The notes: generated by a model from the sequence alone, not told the origin. Shown: positions 16,471-24,895, counted from the first letter of the stretch. The stretch: DNA of 32,510 bases from Prevotella sp. (GCA_024697405.1 JAILFU010000147.1:1-32510), one strand, 5' to 3'. Made by a program: numbers and translations.

Positions 16471-17355
16471 ATGAAGAAAGTATTTTTGTCAAGTATCGTG
16501 CTGATGATGGCCCTCGTGGCCCAGGCACAAGTGAAGGTTGCCCCGAAGCTGCAGAATGGCTTCAAGGCCGTGTACACTGAAGTGAGTACGGCCAGCGTCG
16601 CCGGAACGGAAGAGACGACAACCACGGAAACAGAGTATGTGGTGAGCGACGTGACCGCCAACGGTGCCGTCATCACCGCCACCCTTGTCGACATCAAGTC
16701 GGACGAGGGGCAGAGCGACGCCATGTCGGCCCTGCTGACCATGGGCGAGAGCATCATGAAGGGCATCAGCATCAAGATGAGCACCGATGCCGACGGTCAG
16801 GTGACTGGCATCCTCAACCTGGACGAGGTGAAGAAGAAGGCCACCGAGATGGCCAGCACCATCGTGGAAGGAATGCTGAAAGAGAACCCGGAGGTTGAGC
16901 AGGTGATGTCAAAGGAGACGCTGATGGCTCAGATGACAAACAGCTTCACCGAAGAAGCACTGATGAACAGCATCAAGTCGGCCGGCGTGCTGGCACTGAA
17001 CGGCAAGACCATCAACAGCGGTGCCACGGAGAATGTCGTCAACGAGCAGGGCATGAACATGAAGCGGATGTACTTCGTCACGGGCAAGAACATCATCGCT
17101 AACTCCACGCTCGACATGTCGAAGGACCAACTGAAAGCGTTCATCATCAAGCAGGTGAGTGCCGTATCGCCCGACCAGGCAGAAATGGTGAAGGACAACA
17201 TTGACCTGGTGATGGGCCAGATGAAGTTCAACGCCACAACCAAGAGCACCTATGAGCTGCAGGACAACGGATGGGTGAAGAGCCTCAAGACCGAGACCAG
17301 CACCGACGTCATGGGCCAGGCCCAGAAGCGTACGTCGGTCATCACCCTGAAATAA
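16471..17355 (+). CDS. Secreted protein of unknown function (DUF6263-like pattern)
   Basis: 294 residues with an N-terminal signal peptide (MKKVFLSSIVLMMALVAQAQ) and no lipobox, so probably periplasmic or exported. The mature protein starts with short strands (GFKAVYTEVST), has a Thr/Glu-rich part (TEETTTTETEYVV), a helical middle around LLTMGESIMKGISIKMS, then MSKETLMAQMTNSF, and ends in strands with STYELQDNGWVKSLKTETST. The alternation of strands with a 'derived from units, threshold, then correlation with the final strand' layout recalls DUF6263-type Bacteroidetes proteins, but I cannot confirm the family. It is last in the DUF349-ddh operon, 7 bp after ddh, and is followed by a strong terminator. 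The link with diaminopimelate metabolism is unclear. Confidence 0.78.
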   Translation: MKKVFLSSIVLMMALVAQAQVKVAPKLQNGFKAVYTEVSTASVAGTEETTTTETEYVVSDVTANGAVITATLVDIKSDEGQSDAMSALLTMGESIMKGISIKMSTDADGQVTGILNLDEVKKKATEMASTIVEGMLKENPEVEQVMSKETLMAQMTNSFTEEALMNSIKSAGVLALNGKTINSGATENVVNEQGMNMKRMYFVTGKNIIANSTLDMSKDQLKAFIIKQVSAVSPDQAEMVKDNIDLVMGQMKFNATTKSTYELQDNGWVKSLKTETSTDVMGQAQKRTSVITLK

Positions 17356-17372
17356 GGGAATCAGCCCGCCAC

Positions 17373-17423
17373 AAAGCCCTGAAGGAGCGGCTGCACACGC
17401 TGCAGCACCTTCAGGGCTTTTTG
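17373..17423 (+). terminator. Rho-independent terminator of the DUF349-ddh operon
   Basis: AAAGCCCTGAAGG (17373-17385) pairs perfectly over 13 bp with CCTTCAGGGCTTT (17408-17420), followed by further T residues. The loop holds its own small GCTGCA-type stem. It starts 18 bp after the stop codon. The A-run on the left side would also let it stop transcription of the opposite strand. Confidence 0.9.
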
Positions 17424-17440
17424 TTGTTGTAGCCACTTAG

Positions 17441-17931
17441 TCAGCCAAACAGATCGTCGAGGGTGAGTTCACGCTGGATACACTCTGAATGCTCATTCCT
17501 CTCTATGCCCTTGGTCGTTATCATGGTCACAATGACATTTTTGTCGGTGTTTGTTGCCTCAATGAATGTCGAGACCTTGCGTTCAATGTCATCCTCATCT
17601 TTGGCTGTCATTATGTATGGCCTGTTCCAAAACTTCATCTCACAGATGTTGATTGTCCTGTCAGCACGGTCGATGAGCATATCAATCTGTGCCGAGCGAT
17701 GTTCTCCTTTGCCAAACCATGAAAAGACATTGGCTGTTATGCCAGATATGCCCAAAGCCATCTTGATCTGCTCCACATGGTTCAAACACAGCATTTCGAA
17801 CGACAGTCTGCTCCATGTGCTATAGACATGGGAGTTTTGGTTTATGCTGCAATGAATTCAGACTGTTCAGAGTTGAGGAATTCCTTCAACTGCTGCTGTT
17901 CTTTCTCGCGGCCGATGAAAAGCTTATTCAT
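17441..17931 (-). pseudogene. Remnant of an ATPase with a PD-(D/E)XK (DUF234-like) C-terminus; core deleted
   Basis: The intact N-terminus survives: ATG at 17931, then MNKLFIGREKEQQQLKEFLN and on to EFIAA, with a stop at 17842-17844 after 29 codons. In Bacteroidetes ATPases of this type the next residues are the Walker A loop (YGRRRVGKT), which is missing. A different frame then continues to 17441 with the family's C-terminal part: TWSRLSFEMLCLNHVEQIKMALGI, QIDMLIDR and ICEMKFW, which carry the D...ExK nuclease-like motif. A deletion of most of the ATPase (about 250-300 residues) plus a frameshift at about 17840-17850 explains this. A fragment of 117 residues (ATG at 17794) could be called as a gene but is only the tail. 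The promoter at 17965 and an AAGGAG ribosome site remain. Confidence 0.85.
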
Positions 17932-17964
17932 AACTCCTTGATTATTTGTTAGTGATAACGGGGG

Positions 17965-17995
17965 CAAAGATACTTCTTTTTCCTCAAACGACCAA
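17965..17995 (-). promoter_or_regulatory. Promoter of the decayed ATPase gene
   Basis: On the minus strand TTG (17993-17995), 20 nt, then TATCTTTG (17965-17972), an exact -7 box, 34 bp before the ATG at 17931. It looks intact although the gene is dead. Confidence 0.65.
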
Positions 17996-17999
17996 GAAA

Positions 18000-18061
18000 A
18001 ATGCACGAAAACAGTCGCAGAGTAGTCGTTTTTGATACCTTAGCGACCGTTTTCGTGCATT
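18000..18061. repeat. 19-bp inverted repeat with 24-nt spacer
   Basis: AATGCACGAAAACAGTCGC (18000-18018) and GCGACCGTTTTCGTGCATT (18043-18061) are reverse complements with one mismatch, separated by 24 nt. The element lies within the 329-bp gap 17932-18260, between two divergent promoters. No T-run follows, so it is not an obvious terminator. It could be a MITE-like insertion or a large operator. The rest of the gap (18062-18190) holds no recognised feature. Confidence 0.85.
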
Positions 18062-18194
18062 CTCTCATAAGAGAGCCATTGTTTCTTTTGCCATTTTGTC
18101 ATAGTTTTCCACTTGCTGACCGGCACAAGGTCTGTCCCTACTAGCGTGCGATGCAATTTCCTTGAATAATGAAAGGAAAAAAAGGAACAAAGAT

Positions 18195-18225
18195 TTTGTC
18201 ATGTCACGGAAAATGCTTAATTTTG
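18195..18225 (+). promoter_or_regulatory. Promoter of the GH31-aldA-PL11 operon
   Basis: TTTG (18195-18198), 19 nt, then TAATTTTG (18218-18225), an exact Bacteroidetes -7 box, 35 bp before the GH31 ATG. Confidence 0.8.
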
Positions 18226-18260
18226 CAGAGGCAAAAGAATAACTAACAAAAACTGACAAC

Positions 18261-21200
18261 ATGAAACCTTCAAAACTCCTAGCCTGCGGGCTACTTTCGT
18301 TGTTCACTTATCACTCATCACTCATCACTTCACAGGCTGCTGACATCAAGACCAACGGCCCGGTGGTCACTATCCGTCCCGACGGCGGACAGGCCAAGGT
18401 CGTACAGCTGGAAGTCATCAACGACAACATCATCCGCGTGCGGGCCACGTCGAAAGACGAGCTGCCCGTAAAGCCTGCAAGCCTGATGATTGTGCCACAG
18501 ACGGCTCCCGCCAAAGGCAGCTATACCATTGAAGAAGCCAGAGAAGCCGTAATGGTGATAGCAAAGAATGTGCGTGCGGTGGTGAGCAAGGACAAGGGCG
18601 AGGTGTGGTTCTACGACGGCGAGGGCAAGCGGCGGCTGCTGAAGGAAGCGGAGAACGGCGAGGGCAAGCAGTTCTGGGACTATACAGTGCCTAACCGTGA
18701 GCTGGGCCTTAGGACGACTCCTTCCGGTTCCTCTCAGGCAGGAGTGACCGAGGAGCAGAAGCACGGCATCACTTGGCAGATGAAGTTTGAGAACCCTTCG
18801 GGGCAGCAGTCGTTCTATGGCCTGGGCCAGCACCAGAGCGAGGAGTTCAACATGCGTGGAAAGAACGAGGATCTCTTCCAGTACAACACCAAGGTGTCGA
18901 TACCCTTTGTGCTTTCGACGAACAACTACGGCCTGCTGTGGGATGCCTACTCCTACTGCCGCTTCGGCAATCCCCACGACTACCTGCAGCTGAACCGTGC
19001 CTTCAAGCTCTACGACAAGCAGGGCCGCGAAGGGCACCTGACGGGCACCTACACCGACCGCAACGGGCGGAAGCTGGTGCGCGACGAGGACTCTATCTAT
19101 TACGAATATGGTACGCCCGCGAAGTCGGAGATTGCCAACCGCACCGACAACGGCGGCATCAAGAACCTGCCGAAGGGCTTTCAGCTGGCTGGCGCGAACG
19201 TGGTTTACGAAGGCTACATCGAGGCTACGCAGACGGCCAACTACCAGTTCATACTCTACTATGCCGGATACATCAAGGTGTATATCGATGGTGAGGAGGT
19301 GGTGGCCGAGCGCTGGCGCACAGCCTGGAACCCCAACGCCTATAAGTTTGAGAAGGGACTGACACAGGGCAAGCGCGCCCACCTGCGCATAGAGTGGAAG
19401 CCCGACGGCGGCGAGAGCTACTGTGGCCTGCGCGTGGGTGAGCCTCGCAGTCAACAAGACCTTAATGCCCTGACCGTCTGGTGCGAGATGGCAAAGGACA
19501 TGGACTACTACTTCATCGCCGGCAAGAACTTCGACGAGGTGATTTCGGGCTACCGCACGCTGACGGGCAAGGCCTCGCTCTACCCGAAGTGGGTGCTGGG
19601 CTTCTGGCAGAGCCGCGAGCGCTACAAGACGCAGGAGGAGCTGGTGTCGACGCTGGCCGAGTTCCGCAAGCGCCAGATTCCCATCGACAACATCGTGCAG
19701 GACTGGAACTACTGGCCCGAGGACGGATGGGGCAGCCACGAGTTTGAGGCTTCGCGCTATCCCAATCCGCAGCAGATGCTCAGCGACGTACACCAGATGC
19801 ACGGCCGCTTCATGATCTCCGTCTGGCCGAAGTTCTATGTGAACACCGATAACTACAAGGAGCTTGACAAGAACGGCTGGATGTACACCCAGGCCGTGCG
19901 CGACGATATCCACGACTGGGTAGGCCGCGGCTATGTGGGCGGCTTCTACGACGCCTACGACAAGAACGCCCGCAAAATGTTCTGGCGGCAGATGGACGAG
20001 AAGCTCTACACCGGCCTCGCCTTTAAGGATAGCGGCGGCAAGCTCTCCAACCCCGGCTCGCAGCCCTCATCCCTCGTGGATGCCTGGTGGATGGATGCCT
20101 CCGAGCCTAATGTGCGCGACTGCACGCCGATGTGGTACCGCAAGGCACTCTGCGGCCCCACGGCTCTCGGCACTTCTACGGAATATTTCAATGCCTATTC
20201 GACCGTCAATGCCGACGCCATCTACAACGGTCAGCGCGGCGTCTGGAAGACTTTAAAGAACAAAAAATTAAAAAATGTCAGTGAGCCGAGAGTCTTCTTG
20301 CTGACGCGCAGTGGCTTCGCTGGCGAGCAGCGCTACTCCACCGCCACGTGGAGCGGCGACATCGGCACCCGCTGGGAGGACATGCGTGCCCAGATGACCG
20401 CCGGCCTGAACTACTCCATGTCGGGCATACCCTTCTGGGGCATGGATCAGGGAGGCTTCTGCGTGGAGAACCGCTACGTCGCCGCCCAGCAGCTCTTCGA
20501 CCGCACAGGCCAGGAGAACGAAGACCTGAAGGAATGGCGCGAGCTGCAATGCCGCTGGAACCAGTTCGGGGCCTTCATCCCCCTCTTCCGCAGTCACGGC
20601 CAGTGGCCGCTGCGCGAGATATGGAACATTGCCCCCGACAATCACCCCGCCTACCAGTCGTTCGTCTACTACGACAAGCTGCGCTACCACCTCATGCCCT
20701 ACCTCTACTCGCTGGCCGGATGGGCACACTTCCGTGACTACACGCTGATGCGTGCCCTGGTGATGGACTTCGGCGGCGACCGCGAAGTGGAGAATATCGG
20801 GAACCAGTGGATGTTCGGCCCGGCACTGATGGCCTGTCCCGTGGGCTACTACAAGGCCCGCAACCGCAGCGTCTACTTCCCCCAGCAGTGCGGATGGTAT
20901 GACCTCTATACGGGGGAGAAGGTCATGGAGCCCACCTCTGGGGGCAGGCGCCTCGTCGTCGATGCCCCCTACGAGCGCATACCCGTCTTTGTGCGCGAGG
21001 GAGCCATCATCCCCTTCGGCCCGGAGATGCAGTGGAGCGACGAGAAGGCTCCCGAGCTTATCAACCTCTATATCTATGCCGGGCAGAACGGCGAGTTCCA
21101 GCTCTACGAGGACGAGGGCACCAACTACAACTACGAGCAGGGCAAGTATGCCACCATCGACATCAGCTACGACGATGCAACGAAGACAGTGACCTTCGGC

Positions 21201-21350
21201 CAGCGCCAGGGTCAGTTCCCCGGCATGCTCAAGGAGCGCCGCTTCAACATCGTCCTCGTCACGAAGGACGCCCCCAAGTCCCTGAACCTCGTCAATCCCG
21301 AGGGCAAGCTGGTAGAATATAACGGCAAGGCAACAAGCATTTCACTTTAA
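18261..21350 (+). CDS. GH31 alpha-glycosidase with PA14 insert (alpha-xylosidase or alpha-glucosidase type)
   Basis: 1029 residues with a signal peptide (MKPSKLLACGLLSLF...). It should hydrolyse terminal alpha-linked sugars by a retaining mechanism in the periplasm or at the surface. The N-terminal beta domain contains FYGLGQHQSEEFNMRGK, typical of GH31. A PA14-like insert covers about residues 300-395 (YIKVYIDGEEVV, LRIEWKPDGG). The barrel has VQDWNYWPEDGWG, the nucleophile motif WWMDASEP (Asp612) and the acid/base motif TWSGDI (Asp700), with GMDQGGF after it. The PA14-in-GH31 layout is that of xyloglucan alpha-xylosidases such as BoGH31A, but specificity cannot be settled by eye. Two oddities: the signal peptide is partly encoded by a 7-bp tandem array, and an AT-rich in-frame stretch (20252-20276, residues near KNKKLKN) interrupts a conserved stretch. 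It leads an operon with aldA (26-bp gap). Confidence 0.92.
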   Translation: MKPSKLLACGLLSLFTYHSSLITSQAADIKTNGPVVTIRPDGGQAKVVQLEVINDNIIRVRATSKDELPVKPASLMIVPQTAPAKGSYTIEEAREAVMVIAKNVRAVVSKDKGEVWFYDGEGKRRLLKEAENGEGKQFWDYTVPNRELGLRTTPSGSSQAGVTEEQKHGITWQMKFENPSGQQSFYGLGQHQSEEFNMRGKNEDLFQYNTKVSIPFVLSTNNYGLLWDAYSYCRFGNPHDYLQLNRAFKLYDKQGREGHLTGTYTDRNGRKLVRDEDSIYYEYGTPAKSEIANRTDNGGIKNLPKGFQLAGANVVYEGYIEATQTANYQFILYYAGYIKVYIDGEEVVAERWRTAWNPNAYKFEKGLTQGKRAHLRIEWKPDGGESYCGLRVGEPRSQQDLNALTVWCEMAKDMDYYFIAGKNFDEVISGYRTLTGKASLYPKWVLGFWQSRERYKTQEELVSTLAEFRKRQIPIDNIVQDWNYWPEDGWGSHEFEASRYPNPQQMLSDVHQMHGRFMISVWPKFYVNTDNYKELDKNGWMYTQAVRDDIHDWVGRGYVGGFYDAYDKNARKMFWRQMDEKLYTGLAFKDSGGKLSNPGSQPSSLVDAWWMDASEPNVRDCTPMWYRKALCGPTALGTSTEYFNAYSTVNADAIYNGQRGVWKTLKNKKLKNVSEPRVFLLTRSGFAGEQRYSTATWSGDIGTRWEDMRAQMTAGLNYSMSGIPFWGMDQGGFCVENRYVAAQQLFDRTGQENEDLKEWRELQCRWNQFGAFIPLFRSHGQWPLREIWNIAPDNHPAYQSFVYYDKLRYHLMPYLYSLAGWAHFRDYTLMRALVMDFGGDREVENIGNQWMFGPALMACPVGYYKARNRSVYFPQQCGWYDLYTGEKVMEPTSGGRRLVVDAPYERIPVFVREGAIIPFGPEMQWSDEKAPELINLYIYAGQNGEFQLYEDEGTNYNYEQGKYATIDISYDDATKTVTFGQRQGQFPGMLKERRFNIVLVTKDAPKSLNLVNPEGKLVEYNGKATSISL
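18304..18331. repeat. Four 7-bp tandem units inside the GH31 signal-peptide coding sequence
   Basis: TCACTTA, TCACTCA, TCACTCA and TCACTTC run from 18304 to 18331 and encode part of the YHSSLITS segment of the signal peptide. Seven is not a multiple of three, so gain or loss of one unit would shift the frame 15-24 codons into the gene. Confidence 0.88.
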
Positions 21351-21376
21351 CAATAACTACTAAAACAACTAAACGT

Positions 21377-22819
21377 ATGAAAGACTTGAAGATGTACATC
21401 AACGGCCAGTTCTGCGAGAGCTCGGACGGCCAGTGGATCAATGTGTTGAACCCCTCGACGGAAGAGGTCATCTCCCGCCAGCCCGAAGGCACCATTGAGG
21501 ACGTGAACCGCGCCCTCGACGCCGCCCGCGCCGCCCAGAAGGCCTGGGCGAAGACGCCCGCCATCGAGCGTGCCGGCTATCTGCTGAAGATGGCCGCCGG
21601 CATCAAGGCCCGCGAGCAGGAGTTCACCGAGATCATCATGCGCGAGCAGGGCAAGACCCGCACGTGGGCCTCGATTGAGGTGGGTGCCACCATCGCCTAC
21701 TTCGAGTATATGGCCACCTTCGCCCGCCATATCGAGGGCGAGATTATCCCCAGCGACCGTCCCAACGAGACCATCCTGCTGACGAAAAAGCCCATCGGCG
21801 TCGTAGCCGGCATCCTGCCGTGGAACTTCCCCTTCTTCCTCATCGCCCGCAAGGCCGGTGCTGCGCTGATTGCCGGCTGTACCATCGTCATCAAGCCCTC
21901 ACAGCTCACGCCGGAAAACTGCACGGAGTTTGCCAAGGTCGTCGACGAGACGGGTCTGCCCGCCGGCGTCATCAACATTGTCACGGGTAAGGGTAGCGTC
22001 ATCGGCAACGAGATGGCCGGAAGCCCGAAGATCGACATCGTCAGCGTGACGGGCAGCGTCGCCGCCGGCGAGAGCATCATGGCCGCCGCCTCGAAGAACA
22101 TCACGAAGGTCAGTCTGGAGCTGGGCGGAAAGGCTCCCGCCATCGTCATGAAGGACGCCGACCTGGAGCGTGCCGCCCAGTGGATTGTCGACAGCCGCAT
22201 CGGCAACCACGGCCAGATCTGCAACAATGCCGAGCGTGTCTACGTGCAGAAGGAGGTGAAGGCCGAGTTCACGAAGATTCTCATGGAGAAGATGAAGGCC
22301 GTGAAGGTGGGCGACCCCTGCCAGGACGAGAGCGTAGACATGGGCCCGCTGGTAGAGGCACGCGCCCTGGAGAGTGTCACCGAGAAGGTGGAGCGTGCCA
22401 TCAAGCAGGGTGCCAAGCTGCTCTGCGGCGGCCACCGCGTCGGCGAGAAGGGCTACTTCTACGCCGCCACCGTGCTCGACGACTGCCGTCAGGACATGGA
22501 CATCATCCACGAGGAGACCTTCGGTCCGGTGATTCCGCTGATTGAGTTTGCCGACATCGACGAGGCCATCAAGTATGCCAACGACTGCGAATACGGCCTG
22601 GCCAGCAGCATCTTCACGAAGGACCTGAACATCGCCGTGAAGGCCTGCCGCGAGCTGGAGTTCGGCGAGACCTACATCAACCGTGAGCACTTCGAGGCCA
22701 TTCAGGGCTTCCATGCCGGCATGAAGAAGAGCGGCATCGGCGGTGCCGACGGCAAGCACGGCGTGGACGAGTACCTCGTCACTCACGTCACCTATCTGGA
22801 CACCTACGAGGACATGTGA
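21377..22819 (+). CDS. aldA: Lactaldehyde dehydrogenase, AldA type (EC 1.2.1.22)
   Basis: 480 residues, close to E. coli AldA (479) and alignable along the whole length (MYINGQF, SDRPNETILL, GILPWNFPFFLIARK, GETYINREHFEAIQGFHAG, KKSGIGGADGKHG). It oxidises L-lactaldehyde to L-lactate with NAD in the cytoplasm, the last step of aerobic-style L-rhamnose and L-fucose breakdown; it can also take glycolaldehyde. The catalytic thiol is Cys282 in GQIC, and the general base is Glu248 in LELGGKAP. No signal peptide is present. It sits between GH31 and PL11 genes with 26- and 24-bp gaps, so it is part of one operon, and the pectin context supports lactaldehyde rather than a general aldehyde as substrate. 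Other ALDH assignments remain possible. Confidence 0.9.
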   Translation: MKDLKMYINGQFCESSDGQWINVLNPSTEEVISRQPEGTIEDVNRALDAARAAQKAWAKTPAIERAGYLLKMAAGIKAREQEFTEIIMREQGKTRTWASIEVGATIAYFEYMATFARHIEGEIIPSDRPNETILLTKKPIGVVAGILPWNFPFFLIARKAGAALIAGCTIVIKPSQLTPENCTEFAKVVDETGLPAGVINIVTGKGSVIGNEMAGSPKIDIVSVTGSVAAGESIMAAASKNITKVSLELGGKAPAIVMKDADLERAAQWIVDSRIGNHGQICNNAERVYVQKEVKAEFTKILMEKMKAVKVGDPCQDESVDMGPLVEARALESVTEKVERAIKQGAKLLCGGHRVGEKGYFYAATVLDDCRQDMDIIHEETFGPVIPLIEFADIDEAIKYANDCEYGLASSIFTKDLNIAVKACRELEFGETYINREHFEAIQGFHAGMKKSGIGGADGKHGVDEYLVTHVTYLDTYEDM

Positions 22820-22825
22820 TTATTA

Positions 22826-22846
22826 AACATTGACTTTTGAACATTG
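22826..22846. repeat. Three 7-bp units carrying the TTG start of the PL11 gene
   Basis: AACATTG (22826-22832), ACTTTTG (22833-22839) and AACATTG (22840-22846) form a short heptad array in the 24-bp aldA-PL11 gap. The last three bases of the third unit are the TTG start codon. Confidence 0.65.
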
Positions 22847-24847
22847 AAAAATAAAGCCATCACAACAATAGGGCTGCTGCTCAGTTCGGCAGCGGCCCTA
22901 TCACAGACTAACTATGACTACGCGGCGCTGGCGACGGAGAAGCTGAATCGCGGTGTCGTCGCTGTCAGACAGGACGACGGCCGGGTGTTCGTCAGCTGGC
23001 GAGTCCTGCGCAACGACGAGCAGCACCAGGCCTTCGATGTCTACCGCAACGGCAAACGGCTGAATAAGGAAGGCCTGAGCAGGGGCGGTACCTGGCTCAT
23101 TGACGACGCACCGCCTGCCGGACAGGATGTCGTGTACAGCGTGAAGCCGCTGGTGCCGCAGGGGGGAGTGACCACCCCACCCGACGTGCCCGACGGCCAG
23201 TTTACGCTGAAGGGCGACGCACCCGTGGGCTATGTTCCGGTGCCGCTGCAGAAGCCTGCCGACGGAGTGACACCCGACGGCCGTACCTACAGCTATTCGG
23301 CCAACGATGCCTCGGTGGCCGATGTCGACGGGGACGGACAGTATGAGATTATCCTGAAATGGGACCCCTCCAACGCCCATGACAACGCACACGACGGCTA
23401 CACGGGGTCCACCATCTTCGACTGCTACAAGATCTCCAGCGGAGGAACGCCTGGCAGCCAGCTACTTTGGCGTATTGACCTGGGGAAGAATATCCGCAGC
23501 GGTGCACACTATGTGCCCTACATCGTCTACGACCTCGACGGTGACGGCCGTGCCGAGCTGATGGTGAAGACGGCCGATGGCACCCGCGATGCCCTGGGCA
23601 CCGTGGTCGGCGATTCCCTCGCCGACTGGCGTCACCGGGGCGCCGACGCCGACTTCGGCCGCCGCGACGAGTGGAGCCGCTACAACCGTGGCCAGCGCTC
23701 GATGACCGGCCGCATCCTCACCGGTCTGGAATATATCTCCGTGTTCGACGGACAGACGGGCCGCGTGCTCGACACCAAGCCCTACATCCCCGAACGGGGC
23801 CGGCTGAAGGACTGGGGCGACGAATATGCGAACCGCTCCGACCGCTACCTCGCCGCCGTGGGATACTTTGGAGCGAGGAGTGGTGCCGGGAGTAGAACCA
23901 TCATGCCGAGTGCCGTCTTCTGCCGAGGCTACTACACCCGCAGCGTGCTGGCTGCCTGGGACTGGGACGGCAAGGAGCTGAAGCAGCGATGGGTGTTCGA
24001 CACCAACCTGCCGGAGTGGGGCAGCTATGCCGGACAGGGCAACCACAACCTGCGCGTGGCCGATGTCGACGGCGACGGGCTGGATGAGATTATCTACGGT
24101 GCAATGACCGTCGACCACGACGGGCGCGGCCTCTACAACACTGGCATGGGCCACGGCGACGCCATGCACCTCGTGGCCGACCCGCAGACCAACAAACTCT
24201 ATGTCTGGGACTGCCACGAGAACCGCCGCGATGGCAGTGAGCTCCACGATGCCGCCACAGGCGAGGTGGTGTTTCAGGTGAAGTCGCAGAGCGACGTAGG
24301 CCGCTGCATGGCCGCCGACATCGACCCCACAAACCCCGGCGTGGAGATGTGGAGCAGCGACAGCCACGGCATACGCACCATGAAGGGAGAGATACTGAGC
24401 CAGGTAAAGGATGCCGACAACCCGCAGCACGACAACAGCCTGCAGATGGGCCTCCGCCGGCTGAGCATCAACTTCGGCATCTGGTGGGACGGTGACCTGC
24501 TGCGTGAGCTGCTCGACCGTGCCACAGTGTCGAAATACGACTGGGAGCAAGGAACTATTGTAGACGTGCAGCGCTTCGAAGGTGCCGTATTCAACAACGG
24601 CACGAAGTCGAACCCATGCCTGCAGGCCGACGTCCTGGGCGACTGGCGCGAGGAGGTCATCGTACGCAATGCCGAGAGCACCGAGCTGCGCATCTACACC
24701 AGCACCATCCCCACGGCCCACCGCATCAACTGCCTGATGCAGGACATCCCCTACCGGCTCAGCGTGGCCTATCAGAATGTGGGCTACAACCAGCCGCCCG
24801 AGCCAGGCTTCTATCTTGGCCCCGACCGAACGGACTACCTGAGGTAA
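22844..24847 (+). CDS. Rhamnogalacturonan lyase, PL11 family, secreted
   Basis: 667 residues, signal peptide MKNKAITTIGLLLSSAAALS. It cleaves the rhamnose-galacturonate backbone of rhamnogalacturonan I by beta-elimination, using calcium. The N-terminal beta domain has LNRGVVAVR and VFVSWR, followed by a beta-propeller whose blades carry Ca-binding Asp-rich turns: DVDGDGQYE, DLDGDGRAE and DVDGDGLDE, then ADIDPTNPGVEMWSS and ADVLGDWREEVIVR near the end. These motifs and the length match PL11 lyases such as YesW. The start is TTG at 22844: the next in-frame codon upstream is ACA and before that TGA at 22838, so no other start exists unless the N-terminus is lost. It follows aldA by 24 bp and ends the operon. 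Confidence 0.92.
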   Translation: MKNKAITTIGLLLSSAAALSQTNYDYAALATEKLNRGVVAVRQDDGRVFVSWRVLRNDEQHQAFDVYRNGKRLNKEGLSRGGTWLIDDAPPAGQDVVYSVKPLVPQGGVTTPPDVPDGQFTLKGDAPVGYVPVPLQKPADGVTPDGRTYSYSANDASVADVDGDGQYEIILKWDPSNAHDNAHDGYTGSTIFDCYKISSGGTPGSQLLWRIDLGKNIRSGAHYVPYIVYDLDGDGRAELMVKTADGTRDALGTVVGDSLADWRHRGADADFGRRDEWSRYNRGQRSMTGRILTGLEYISVFDGQTGRVLDTKPYIPERGRLKDWGDEYANRSDRYLAAVGYFGARSGAGSRTIMPSAVFCRGYYTRSVLAAWDWDGKELKQRWVFDTNLPEWGSYAGQGNHNLRVADVDGDGLDEIIYGAMTVDHDGRGLYNTGMGHGDAMHLVADPQTNKLYVWDCHENRRDGSELHDAATGEVVFQVKSQSDVGRCMAADIDPTNPGVEMWSSDSHGIRTMKGEILSQVKDADNPQHDNSLQMGLRRLSINFGIWWDGDLLRELLDRATVSKYDWEQGTIVDVQRFEGAVFNNGTKSNPCLQADVLGDWREEVIVRNAESTELRIYTSTIPTAHRINCLMQDIPYRLSVAYQNVGYNQPPEPGFYLGPDRTDYLR

Positions 24848-24860
24848 GGAAAAACATCAA

Positions 24861-24895
24861 GAGAGACCATCGAAAGGCGGCACAAGACATGCCGC
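24861..24895. repeat. 35-bp hairpin repeat, copy 1 (left of the Rpn gene)
   Basis: A 35-bp word starting GAGAGACCATCGAAAGG and ending in the palindrome GCGGCA-7 nt-TGCCGC. It is 33/35 identical to 25901-25935. It starts 14 bp after the PL11 stop and may also act as that gene's terminator-like hairpin, though only a modest T-rich stretch follows (24909-24918). Confidence 0.88.

Noticed and set aside
18330..19913. 527-residue minus-strand frame opposite GH31
   Set aside because: Shadow of the GH31 gene; the plus strand carries the catalytic motifs.
23860..23900. Insertion in the PL11 gene near FGARSGAGSRT
   Set aside because: A slightly long loop, but base composition and codons look like the rest of the gene; not clearly foreign.
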